Shown one piece after another: positions 28,380-39,329 of a DNA stretch of 64,000 nucleotides. The stretch's first letter is position 1. Every line of letters begins with the position of its first letter. The notes beneath the pieces are model-generated. The model saw only the letters and a list, made by a program, of their open reading frames with translations, ran no database searches and was not told the origin of the DNA. Location of the stretch: NCBI GenBank assembly GCA_037043235.1, contig JAWRVZ010000029.1, forward strand, positions 3,910,501 through 3,974,500. The letters run 5' to 3'. Position numbers and translations under genes: made by a program. Source of the stretch: Rhodeus uyekii (Eukaryota > Chordata > Actinopteri > Cypriniformes > Acheilognathidae).

Positions 28380-28721
28380 GTTTTAATACATAACGTTTTG
28401 ACGACACCTAGCTCTCCTTATCCGACGTCATGCGTCTCGCCACTCCTCTCCTAAGAGCACCTCTACTCCGCTGACCAATCCCAGCAGACTATGCACAGAT
28501 GCAGGGCTTTGACCGGGTTTTTAGTTTATTCTGTAGCTTTTGTTACAAAAGTTAGTTAGTTGTGGAAAGTATCACAAGAAAATATTTCTTCATCGCTTTT
28601 GAGTTGAGAATTAAACTGCTCCTGCCCTGATGATCCCATTTTGAAGTTCTGCTTTTCTGGCATTATATAACCAAACTCGCAAGGATTTGAGGAAAATCAA
28701 TAAGCAAGTGTTGTATCAGAG
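28380..28721 (+). other. chadl: Probable promoter and 5' UTR exon of chadl
   Basis: A CpG-containing patch (28420-28480) precedes a segment ending in a strong donor (CAGAG|GTGAGTTTTT at 28721/28722). The first coding exon of chadl begins with an acceptor at 30220 and has 26 nt of leader before its ATG, so an upstream noncoding exon is required. This is the best candidate in the interval. Confidence 0.5.
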
Positions 28722-29109
28722 GTGAGTTTTTCCATGCATTTCTACATCTCTGTGTTTATGAAAACAATAATTTATAAATTAATATGTCCAATTAAAATGT
28801 TTCCATCCCAAGACAAAGGCTACCACACTTATGCGTTAAAGGTTTGCATTCATTAATGAAATCCTCTGAATTGGCATATGTATAAGATTTAAAACAAGAG
28901 TACTTTGTCTTTCTCACTCAGTCACTAAAGGTTGGAGCCACTGTGAAATGTAGTACCTCTGTGTTATTTTGAACAGGGCATAGTGGGATCAGAGGTCAAA
29001 ATGCAAGAATTTATCAATGTTGTTTAAAAAAAAAGGACATGTTTTGTTTATGTTAAATAAGATTAAAACTTGTAAACTGGTTCAAGAGGCTGTAAAATCA
29101 AATGTTCTC

Positions 29110-29540
29110 CTACGTTAATTTTGTTGTCAAAGGTTTGAGGTCAGTAATTCTTTTAAAGAAATGTATACTTTTAATGAGCAAAATGCAAAACGCAATCTTC
29201 GTTCTTCTGATTCTTGCTTTTTAATTGTTCCTTTAACGCGTTTACGCTCTATGGGTGACCGGGCTTTTTCTTCTTTTGCTCCCAAACTCTGGAATGCTCT
29301 TCCCAATGAGATCAGACATGCTGACTCTTATAGTGTTTTTAAATCTTCACTTAAAACTTATTTTTTTGGGCTTGCATACAAGTGATTATTATAAATGTGT
29401 TCTTTTTTTGCTCTTTATATAATGCATCTTTCTCTTTTAAATTTGCTCTAATGTATGTTTATTGTATTTATGTTTCTGTGTAGCGCTTTGAGATGTAACT
29501 TTTAAAGGTGCTATATAAAACAAAGTTTATTATTATTATA
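29110..29540 (+). mobile_element. 3' end of a non-LTR retrotransposon
   Basis: An open frame at 29161-29385 ends with FAPKLWNALPNEIRHADSYS and VFKSSLKTYFF, the usual C-terminus of fish LINE reverse-transcriptase polyproteins. It is followed by the 3' tail GCGCTTTGAGATGTAACTTT, GGTGCTATATAAAACAAAG and TTATTATTATTATA. 5'-truncated, in chadl intron 1. Confidence 0.8.
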
Positions 29541-30246
29541 AAATGCAATAAATTGACAAATAAATGCTGTTCTTTTGAACTTTCCATTGATCAAAGTGTC
29601 CTGAAAGAATATATTCCACAAAAATATTAAGCAGCAAACCTGTTTTCAATATTGCTGATCATTAATAAATGTTTCTTGAGCATCAAATCATCATATCAGA
29701 ATGATTTCTGAAGGATGAGGGTGAGTTTCTTTTAGTACCTCACTCAAAACTATATCCCCACATAGATGTCTAGACGTGATATAGTCATATCTGTTATCTG
29801 GAAAGCCCTCTCACGCTTGATTGCAGTTGTTGCTGATGGGGTGGCAAAAAAATTTATTAGGTTTTTAATAATGTTTCACAAATCATTGTTCAGTACATAT
29901 TTTTACATATTTATCAAATAAATGCAGCCTTGGCAAGCATAATTCTTTTAAAAGCGTTTATAAACTAATACTAAGCCCACATCATTTTAATTGTAGTGTC
30001 CTTTTTCATTGTTGTATTGTATGTATTACTTTAAAGAAATTTCATGTACATATAAATAAATGCACACGTTAAATGTGAAAGAATAGATGCACTGCACCCA
30101 TATAGAAAATGTAAAAATAGCACAAACAAAAAAAGCCTTAAAGTCTTTGTACCGACTTGTTAGTATATTTAATTCTTTCCATTATGTTCAAATGCAAATA
30201 ATAATCAGTTTCCGTTATAGGCCTTCAGTTGGAGGAGGTCACTGTC

Positions 30247-33200
30247 ATGATGCTGATGGTGGCATGTCTGCTTCTGTTTCTAATGCCTTCGGGTCAGACT
30301 GCGAAGTGTCCTCGTGTCTGCGTCTGTGACCACAGAAAGCTCAGTGTGATGTGCGTAGGGAAGAATCTCACATATATTCCACCTACTATTAACGAGGTGA
30401 GTGTGACTTTCCACATTCATTAAAAAAACAACATGAACATCATCATGCTTGTGTCTTAAAATAATCATATTATTTCATTATTCTCCACCAAACCAGCAGA
30501 AGATGCATGATATTATATGAGACATGCACACTGAGCATTCAAATGCAATAAAGGACTGTTTGAATTTATTCCATCCTAAACTTCTTTTCTAAAGGTAAAA
30601 GTTTGAAACATAAATTATGTTTACTATCAGTCTAGCAATCTATGTTTATGCTGAAATACAATTAAATAATGGTTAGTATTTTAAAATACATCTATCGTGT
30701 GTCATTATTTGTGAGTTGGCTCATGTGATTTATGTTTTGCAATTCAGAACTCCCGTTAATGAAACCGTGAGCATCGATGCTCCCTGGTTTCATGGTGCAT
30801 TATGGGACTTTTTAGGTAGCGAATGTTTCAGAGCACTGGAAGGATATTGCAATTAAGACAGCCCTTAAAATGACTGACTCCCTCATTAGTGCCCTAACTT
30901 CTGAACTAGGGAGCTGATTGAGACGCATGGGATGAACATCTTCATATGCAGTGTTTAGGGGCCAAGCACCGAAGGTGCAAAGGCACCTATTGTTTTTGTT
31001 CTGGTTCTTTTTCTTCCGCCACTGAAGTCTATGGCAGGCCATAGAACCGCTTGCAGGAAAATGATACAATTTTGCACACTCATAAAGGACAGGCCAAACA
31101 TTGACCATAGCAAAATTGAAGTCTCTAACTCAATCTCTTTAGAGCCACCACATGTTAATAACTTTTGAAACTTGTGAAAGACTTCAACAAAATTGCAGCA
31201 GAAATGCAAGCGAGGCTTTATCTTTGCAACGCATTAGCGCATTTTGACCAAACTAGGTTTCTGTTATGTCAATCATGGTCTGAGGCTACCTGCTGAGTTT
31301 TGACACAGTGCCCCCTAGTGGTCTGGAGATATTACTTCTGAAGTAAGTAGTAGTTAACTTCTGAACGCTTTGGCCAAAAGTCATGAAACTAATCTCTTTA
31401 AATTCAGTGCGTCATGCAGAGCCGTGCGATACCAAATTTTCCCATATCGGCCATTTTGAGTGTCGGCCATTTAGAATTTTCTCATGGAATGCTATGTTTA
31501 ACAAACACATGACTTTAATGCTCTATGTCAGCAATGCTTCACTCAATTGATGCCAAAATTTGCATGTGCCATTGTCTGGACATACCACATAATTTGACAA
31601 ATTAGTTTGGTTACAGCGCTGCCTGTTGGTCGAACATGATAAACCGTTAAATCAAATTACCAAAGACCATATTGATGCTTTTCAGCCATTTAGACTGAAG
31701 TCACATTGAAATGTCTTTAGATGCTTACTGCCATTGGTCTGATGCTGCCAGCCATGTCACCATGACATTTAATGCCCTCCTTGTGCTTGGCCCCGTCATG
31801 GCTGCTTGCAGCTATATTTGTAATTGTCTTTATCTCAGATCACAGTGAAATTGAACCTGAAGAGGAATAATTTTGGGGAACTGGCTAAAAGTGCCTTCAA
31901 ACACACCCCCTACCTGACCCACCTGAACCTGCAGGGATGCAGCATTCGGTCTGTACAAGAGGGGGCGTTTCGGGGACTTTCTCGTTTGGAGCAGCTTGAC
32001 CTCACTAACAACAACATTGGCATCCTCTACCAGGTTTGTGCCAGGTTAGTTAGTTTGGTTTAATGGTGCTATAACCTGACTGTTTGACTATTTGTGTGTG
32101 CTTTTATTCTCTCCATTCTTGTAGGAATCATTTGATGGTCTATCATCACTGAAGCAGTTGTATTTGGACCGGAACCGCATTGAAGAGATCCACCCTGGAG
32201 CGTTCGCTGCGTTAAACGCTTTGAACCTGCTCTCCCTCACTCATAACCAGCTAGTCTACCTGCCCAACATGGTATTCCAGGTACACTAGTGCTCAAAGGT
32301 TTGGGTTCAGTAAGATTTGTATTTTAATAAATTAATATTTGGATTAATAGATCAAAATGGACAGTAAAGCCATTTACAATAATACAAAGGGTTTAATAAA
32401 AAAAAAAGCTTTTCTTTTGGACATTCGGTTCATCCAAGAATCCAGTTTTTTTTTTATTACATTTTTTACAATATATTAAACAGCACAACTAATCATAATA
32501 TACAGCTATATAATAATATTAAAGGTTTCTTCATCATCAAATCATCATATTAGAATGATTTCTGAAGGATCATGTGACATTGAAGACTGGCAATGATGCT
32601 GAAAATCCAGCTTTGATCACAGTAATAAATTACTTTTTTAACATATATTAAAATAGAGACGTCATTTGAAATTGTTATACTTTTTCAGAATGTTTAGCAT
32701 AAGAGGGTTTATCATGCCTCGGTGAGCATAAGATACTTTTTTCAAAGGCATTATAAAAATCTTACCAGTCCAATCTGAATTTGTGCTGATTTTGATGATT
32801 GGTTTGAAAGGTTTATGTGGATTTTCATTTTCTTCCTGAATAATTCAAAAATATCTGTTTCTTCTAGGGAATGTTAAACATCCAGTTGTTGCGTTTGAGT
32901 TATAACTCCCTAAATAATCTTGCGACCGAAGCCTTTGCTGGTCTTCTTGGACTTACGCACTTACACCTGGACCATAATGAACTCCAGTACTTTCCTACCA
33001 AAACTATGACCAGGTAACACCCTCAGCTAATAAATGTTATTTTATATTGGCACAGAAACTGGCAAACAATTTAAAACACTGATGATGATGTTAGATATAG
33101 TCTGGTATACTCACTGTTCTCTCTTTTTGTCTCAGATTGGTGGAGTTGACTCATCTAGATCTGAGTTTTAACCCCATGACATATTTGGTGGAGGAGAGCG

Positions 33201-35799
33201 TGTCAATCCCAAAACTCACACATCTGTCTTTGAACCACATGGCCCTGCAGGACCTGTCTGAGTCAGCTCTGTCTCTGTCCCCCTTTATCTCTCACGTGGA
33301 CCTGAGCTACAACCAGCTCCCTTACATACAGGCCCTCACAGGGCTCTCGCGGCTCACCAGCCTTAACCTCACCGGTAAACATGAATACAGCATTGCTACT
33401 GTTCTCTCAGTACTTACTTTGTTACACTAACCTGCCAGTCAATATAATTATTTTCAAAACAAATGTAGCAACTAGTATTAATATATAATTGAATTATATG
33501 CACGTTTATAATATTATAAGAATAACAAATAAATTATTATCTTTATTTAACATTCATTATTCAGTTATATTTTAACTGCTGTATATCAACTAATAATAAT
33601 ATCAATACATAATTTAATTATATGGTAGTAATAGTAATAATAATAATAATACGCTGCTCAAAGGTTTAGGGGAACACTTAAATTACACATTAGATCTCAA
33701 TGAATTAAATATTCAATTTGAATTTTTTTATTCATATGCGTGGCTATAATTAGCTAAGAACAGAATTATGAGATAATGGAAACCAAATCATCAACACACT
33801 ATTCAAAATCATACCAAAAATTCCTGTAAAGTAGTTGAATTATTTATCCTATACTGTAGTTGTAAATTATTTATCTTTTGTTTACATGGCTGTAATTCTG
33901 AAGAGTATGTGATTTATTCATTTTAAAATATCTAATAATGCACTGATTTTAAAATTAGACTGCAAACTGATCTCTCTCAATCAATTACTCTCTTCCAGGG
34001 AACCCCATCAGATGCACATGTTTATTGCAAGGGCTGAAGACGTGGGCGCTGAGCTCAGGAATCAAGCTCTATGGAGCTTGTGCTTGGCCACCACACCTTT
34101 CAGATGAACCTCTAGAAAATGTTCAAAAACAAGACCTCCGTTGCAGACCACAGGATGAGGTGATGCTGGATGTGATGTTAAGAGAAGGAAAAGATGATGA
34201 CGGAGTGCGAGAAAAGACTGCGCCAACAGCCAAGCCAAAGAAAAAGAGCAAATGCCCAAAGAATTGCGAGTGTGAGGTGAGAAAGGGTTATTTATTTCTA
34301 ATGTAATCTACATATCTCTGCCTCACCTAATTTTCTGATCTCCTCACTCTCATTATCAAGGCTGCAGCTCAGCACGCTACATGTGAAGACCGCGGTCACA
34401 CTAAAGTGCCCACTGGTTTCGCTAACAACACTCTTCTGCTTGACATGCGTGGCAACCATTTCCATTATCTCTCGAGCAACAGTTTCCCTGGTGTCCCCAA
34501 AGTGGTGTCCCTTCACCTGGACGGCTGTAAGATCCATGAGATTGAGGGTGGAGCTTTTCAGGGCATGAAGGGGTTAATGTACCTCTACCTGTCCGACAAC
34601 CAACTGTCCTCCCTGGACGCAAAAGCCTTTGAAGGTGCCAATGAGATCATGTACCTTTACCTACAAGGCAATAAGCTCACTCAGTTTCCGTCTTCAGCTG
34701 CACTAGCTCACATTCCCAAACTCCTTGAGTTGCATCTGGAGAGAAATCTCATAGCTAAACTAGAGCCTTCAGGGCTCCTTTCCACAGTCCCTCAGCTGAC
34801 CGGCCTCTACCTCAACAATAACACCATTGCAACCATAGTACCAAAAGCTCTGGATCCAGCACCCAAACTGGATGTCCTTCATCTTGGAGCTAATGTGCTA
34901 ATCGAAGTGCCGAGTGATGCGCTAGGCCACGCTCCTCTTTTAACTGAGATCCGCCTCTCAGGGAATCCGATTCGTTGGATTGGGCCAAAAGCATTCCAGG
35001 CGGTGACTGGAAGTCTAAAGCATCTGTACATTGATAAAATGGGTCTTCAAAAGGTAGAGGAGATGCTGTGCTATTTTAAAGGACAAACTGCACAAGACAT
35101 TTTATTGCTTGCATGATTGAATGATAAAGAATCAACAGTTAATCCTTGTTTTGACTAATCTCTGTAATGGACAATGTTCTCTCTCTTTCTTCTTTGTGAT
35201 TTGTGGTTGTAGATGAGTGTGAGGTCTCTGGCAGGGTTTGGTCCTGGTCTGCTGTCTTTGTCTCTCGAAGAGAATCAGTTAGAGGAGCTGCCTGACCTTT
35301 CACCACTTACTGGTCTTCAAAACCTCACTCTCAACAAAAATCCACTAATGTGTGATTGTAAATTGCTACCATTTTATAGGTGAGATGCACGGCAATAAGA
35401 ATTCATATCTATTTATCTGTCTCTCTGTCTGTAAATCTCAACTCTCTTTCTTTCAGATGGTTGGATAATGCGAGCCTGAAGGTTGAGGCTGTGTGCGGTT
35501 ACCCCTCTGAGCTTCGAGGACAGTCTGTGATAGAGGCGGTCATCTTTAAGAACTGCTCTAAAGAAAATTCCTTCAATGAGACCTCAATCCCCACCAAAGC
35601 CCCTAAACCTAACAAACCCATGGCACAGACCAGAGCAATACCATCTGAACCTAATCTTAAACCAGCAAAGACCAAACTCACAGTGGCACCAAAGAAAAAT
35701 GGGTCCAATAAACTCAAACCAGTGCGAGCCCTTAAAACAACCAGGCCAAAAAAGAAAAAGAGAGGAAAGCAACAAATGATTAAATTATCAAGTAAATGA
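30247..35799 (+). CDS. chadl: Chondroadherin-like, secreted leucine-rich repeat protein
   Basis: Coding exons 30247-30396, 31839-32033, 32125-32280, 32868-33013, 33136-33374, 33999-34276, 34361-35053, 35213-35379 and 35457-35799 join in phase to 788 residues (human CHADL is 762). The signal peptide is MMLMVACLLLFLMPSGQTAK. Two complete LRR units follow, each with cysteine caps. The first has CPRVCVCDHRKLSVMC at its N-cap and a C-cap around NPIRCTCLLQGLKTW. The second starts at CPKNCECE (in exon 6) and ends in a C-cap with NPLMCDCKLLPFYRW. A strongly basic Lys/Pro tail (...KTTRPKKKKRGKQQMIK) ends the protein. CHADL is a cartilage matrix protein that binds collagen and restrains fibril formation. 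rbx1, st13 and xpnpep3 downstream agree with the human neighbourhood. Confidence 0.92.
30958..31820. mobile_element. Non-autonomous repeat with GGGGCCAAGCAC / GTGCTTGGCCCC ends
   Basis: Left end GGGGCCAAGCACCGAAGGTG and right end CTTGTGCTTGGCCCCGTCAT, then GGCTGCTTGCAGCTATAT, form an inverted pair around about 830 bp. A large fish repeat type in my recollection. It fills the 3' half of chadl intron 2 and stops 18 bp before the exon at 31839. Confidence 0.65.
32288..32770 (+). repeat. Cyprinid interspersed repeat copy in chadl
   Basis: Starts GCTCAAAGGTTTGGGTTCAG, contains GATTTCTGAAGGATCATGTG and ATCCAGCTTTGATCACAG, and ends near GGTGAGCATAAGATAC. Same family as 19466-19815. It occupies most of the intron between the exons ending at 32280 and starting at 32868. 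Confidence 0.75.
33655..33835 (-). mobile_element. Terminal fragment of a Tc1-like element
   Basis: GCTCAAAGGTTTAGGGGAACAC, TAAATTACACATTAGATCTC and AATCATCAACACACTATTCA match the outer part of the element at 27035-27620. Only the terminus remains. In the chadl intron 33375-33998. Confidence 0.6.
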
Positions 35800-36260
35800 C
35801 CTATTGAGTTTTTGATTTTAACCAAATGATTGTTTACGGTGTTTGTATTGCTGTTTATTTGATTATGAGTAAAGCTAATTAAGAGATAGTCACCACTGTA
35901 TTCTGTGTTTACATCCAAATTGTTATTTTGTGTAATTTGTGTAATTTAAATTTTAATTTAAAATTTGTGTAATTTATTTTAGGGCAGAACAAATTAATTT
36001 GTGTAAAAATCCGTGAACTAATTCAGAAAAAGCTGTTTAGGCCTTACCCTATATGTCTGTACTTTTCATTATATCAAGTCAGTGTATATTAAAATAAATC
36101 CTTTATATAAAACAATGACAAAAAAAACTAGCTCTGAATTTCTTTACAAAGATTTATACAAAATTGACAAATTTATTTACATCACATTGTATGAAGACAA
36201 AGATATAACAATTCAGTTTTAGACAAGTTTAAAACTGCATGTATGTCCTATAGTCTCCCA
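35800..36260. other. chadl 3' UTR and spacer before tRNA-Gln
   Basis: AT-rich, no open frame worth naming. Several AATAAA-like hexamers (for example AAAATAAATCC near 36092) are possible chadl poly(A) signals. Confidence 0.4.
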
Positions 36261-36263
36261 TCT

Positions 36264-36335
36264 GGTTCCATGGTGTAATGGTTAGCACTCTGGACTCTGA
36301 ATCCAGCGATCCGAGTTCAAATCTCGGTGGAACCT
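36264..36335 (+). tRNA. tRNA-Gln (anticodon CTG)
   Basis: A 72-nt cloverleaf without intron. Acceptor arm GGTTCCA pairs with TGGAACC (discriminator T). The D arm holds the A-box-like TGGTGTAATGG, the anticodon stem TGGA/TCCA encloses loop CTCTGAA with anticodon CTG at 36297-36299, and the T arm is CCGAG/CTCGG around a TTCAAAT loop. A run of eight T at 36338-36345 is the Pol III terminator. All stems are fully paired, so it looks functional and not SINE-derived. Confidence 0.95.
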
Positions 36336-36337
36336 GA

Positions 36338-36345
36338 TTTTTTTT
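36338..36345 (+). terminator. Pol III terminator of tRNA-Gln
   Basis: Run of eight T starting three bases after the tRNA 3' end. Confidence 0.85.
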
Positions 36346-36496
36346 TCACAGAAAATGCAAAAAAAAAAGAAGGAAAAAAAGACAGAATAAATTTTTGATT
36401 ATATGAAATGTTGAATATAAGCTTAATACTATAAAGAAATAAAGTATTGCTTTACTTTACTAGCAATTTATTAAACTGACGTTCGATCGTACTAAA

Positions 36497-36506
36497 TATC
36501 GCGAGA
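36497..36506. promoter_or_regulatory. rbx1: TATCGCGAGA, near-consensus CGCG promoter motif of rbx1
   Basis: Nine of ten bases match TCTCGCGAGA. It lies 16 bp upstream of the rbx1 ATG, implying a very short 5' leader. This is also only about 160 bp from the tRNA-Gln gene. Confidence 0.5.
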
Positions 36507-36522
36507 GCAGACCATAAAAAAC

Positions 36523-39124
36523 ATGGCGGCCGCGATGGATGTGGATACCCCAAGTGGAGCTAACAGCGGAGCCAGCAAGAAGCGTTTTGAAGTAAAAAAG
36601 GTAACGAATTGAGAAGTCAATGTTAAGGATTGGTGTTAAGAATGTATGTTTATTTATATTTAGCCCTCTTAACATTTAAAGTCTTCCACAGTGGCGTGTT
36701 TATATCCCCTGTTAGCATTAGCGGCGCTGCTCTTTCACATCATCGCGTCATTTTCAACAAATAACTGTACTGTGTTTTTATGATTACAAACAGCTTTTAA
36801 TGTGTCACGATAATGCGTAGAGTCTGATATCAAGCAGATACATGTAACCTGTGCGTTCCTGACGCTTCTGAGTTTAATTCTATCAAATCCTGCAACGTAA
36901 TCGGACAGATTATTAAACCAGGCCAATAGAAACGAAACCCAGAAATCCATCGTAGAGCCATTCCGAACGTTCTATTCTATTCTGTTTTATACGATTTTTG
37001 ACATCATATGCATTTCCCGAACATTCAGTCCTATCGTGTTTGGCCTTCCTCAGATTTTTGTCAGGAGTAGCTCCATTCAGTTTATAAGCATTAGGCCACA
37101 TTGAACATGATAACCAATCAGTACTATGGCATATAAGTGTCATGAAAGTAAAAAAATGATCAAGGAATAAAACAGTTAACTGTGGCTTTGTATCTCACAA
37201 TTCAGACATTTCCCAGAATTGCCAGTTTAGTACTTGCAACGCCAAGGTCATGGGTTCGATTCTCAGGGAAAGCAAGAACTGATTAGAATGTCATACGAAA
37301 ATGAACAAATGAGATGAAATTCGATTCAAAACGTGATTATGTAGAGAGATCTGATTGGTTGAATCTCTTTCAGTGGAATGCGGTGGCTCTGTGGGCTTGG
37401 GACATTGTGGTGGACAACTGTGCCATTTGTAGAAATCACATTATGGACCTCTGTAAGTATCAACTCCCGTTTGGTCGCTGTGATCTTTTAATATGAACAC
37501 GTTGTTTTGTTTTTGTTGAACACGTTAACTGTTAAGTGTTTTTTAACGGCTGTATTTCCTTTAGGTATAGAGTGTCAGGCCAATCAGGCGTCAGCTACAT
37601 CAGAGGAGTGTACGGTGGCCTGGGGAGTTTGCAACGTGAGTATTCTCTCTCTCGCACAGCTTGAGCTCAAGGTCCGTACATTTTGGTTCTAACCGTGTGC
37701 TTTTGGTTCTGCAGCACGCGTTTCATTTCCACTGCATCTCTCGCTGGCTGAAGACCAGACAGGTGTGTCCCCTGGACAACAGAGAGTGGGAGTTTCAGAA
37801 GTAAGTGATTTTGTTTCTTCATTAGTAAATAAATCGATAAATTGATTGCCGAGAAGGGTCTGCTGTCTTCGTACGGAACGAGAGCAGCCTCTAGTGGCGA
37901 AATAAAAATATACTGACGCCTCCTGCTGTTTATTTTGACACTTGAGGCTGATGCGGAGACAAAACACCACAGTACGTTGTCATGTCATTATAAAGTAATT
38001 AATTTGCTGATTAGATGCTGCGTTAGCGGAGAAAGAGCAGCAGTAGCCTATGTTTGCCGTCAAGGATTAGAGGACGGTAACATTAGATGCCACTTTAAGT
38101 GGTTAAAAATGTACGCATATCTGATCCAAATGGTTCATTCCCATCTGGTTTATATTCAGCCGGTCTCTTATGCATTTATTGGCCTGGTGAAGTTGCATAT
38201 TTCAAGCTAGTGACACAAGAAAGCAAACTGGATCATGCAGAAATTTAAACGCATCCGATTTCAGCTCTTTTTATCAACACTGTGATACATATTCGGTTAT
38301 TTTGATTATATAATCATCAAGTGTTTTAAAATAGAAGGAAATAAAGTGCGAGAGAATAATTTAATTGCTCTTTTTGCATGACTATTTGGATGAAATGGTA
38401 ACATTACAATAGGAGTCCATTTGAAACATTAACTATTTTTTATAAATGCTATAGAATTATTGGTCATTGTTAATTTCAACATTTACTAATAGTGTTACTT
38501 TTTTATTAAGTTTGAATGCATGTTTTTTTTTTAGCTTGTATATTCATTAATATAATCCATATTTATTTTATTTAGCACTTTTTCATGGTTTATTCCTGTT
38601 TTCTTTGTAATAAAGTTAAGCACTGTTCTACTTGGATATTAGTTTATCTAATATAACATTTAAAAAACTATTGGTTGGTTAATTGGTTATCGGTCAACCT
38701 TAGTTGACATTAAGGCAGTGAAACAGACGTTGTCATTTTTTATTGTGAAATGGCTTCTTGAACAAGGAAAAACTTTAGGGCGGGACTTGATTTTGTCACT
38801 CTGGAGTTGATTGGATGGTTGTGGATTGTGATGTCATGTGAGTGACAGGTCGTCCCTCCCTCACTGCAGTAAACGCATCAGAGAAGAAATGTGGCTGCTA
38901 GAGGGAGAGGCATTTATTTTTATTAAAAGTTACAAGGGCATATAAATAGGAAAACGATTATGTGATTCAGTTTTTAGAAAATATAGATTTTATAGTTTTT
39001 TTTTCCCCCTACTATTAATATTTTCCAGAACTTCATCATTATCACAGTTCTTGACATGGTTGTACACGTTCACGTGTGTTATTGCTGATCTAATGTTGCT
39101 CTGGTTTTCAGGTATGGCCATTAG
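36523..39124 (+). CDS. rbx1: RING-box protein 1 (Roc1), cullin-RING ligase subunit
   Basis: Five exons, 36523-36600, 37374-37452, 37565-37635, 37715-37800 and 39112-39124, join to exactly 108 residues, the length of human RBX1. The start MAAAMDVDTPSGANSGASKK leads to the cullin-binding strand (RFEVKKWNAVALWAWDI). The RING-H2 domain includes CAICRNHIMDLC, CIECQANQ, CNHAFHFHCISRWL and CPLD, and the end is EWEFQKYGH. RBX1 docks E2 enzymes on cullins (SCF and related ligases) and catalyses Nedd8 transfer. The last coding exon holds only four codons and part of a fifth. A poly(A) signal AATAAA lies at 39305-39310. Every zinc ligand is present. Confidence 0.98.
37205..37295 (+). repeat. SINE fragment in rbx1 intron 1
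   Basis: GTACTTGCAACGCCAAGGTC, ATGGGTTCGATTCTCAGGGA and AAGCAAGAACTGATTAGAAT match the central part of the SINE at 26572-26735. The 3' tail is absent. It lies about 80 bp before rbx1 exon 2. Confidence 0.7.
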
Positions 39125-39304
39125 AAGCGTGTGAGCAGCCCAGTGTTTGTTCTTCTGATCCAGGATTAGTTTTTCTTCAGCTGCATTTTTGTTTAGATGC
39201 CATCATTCTCTCTGTGTTAATGACCGATTGGTCAACATTGGGGTTATTATGCTTGATGTTTTTTATTTCTGTGCTGTATGCAGCATTCAATGCTGTAAGT
39301 TATC

Positions 39305-39310
39305 AATAAA
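39305..39310 (+). terminator. rbx1: rbx1 poly(A) signal
   Basis: AATAAA about 180 bp after the rbx1 stop codon, followed by a T/G-rich stretch. Confidence 0.75.
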
Positions 39311-39329
39311 GTCCCTCTAAATGCGTCTC

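Noticed and set aside
31839..32063. chadl exon continuing past CAG at 32033
   Set aside because: The frame past 32033 is intron (GTTTGTGCC donor); the LRR pattern resumes only at 32125.
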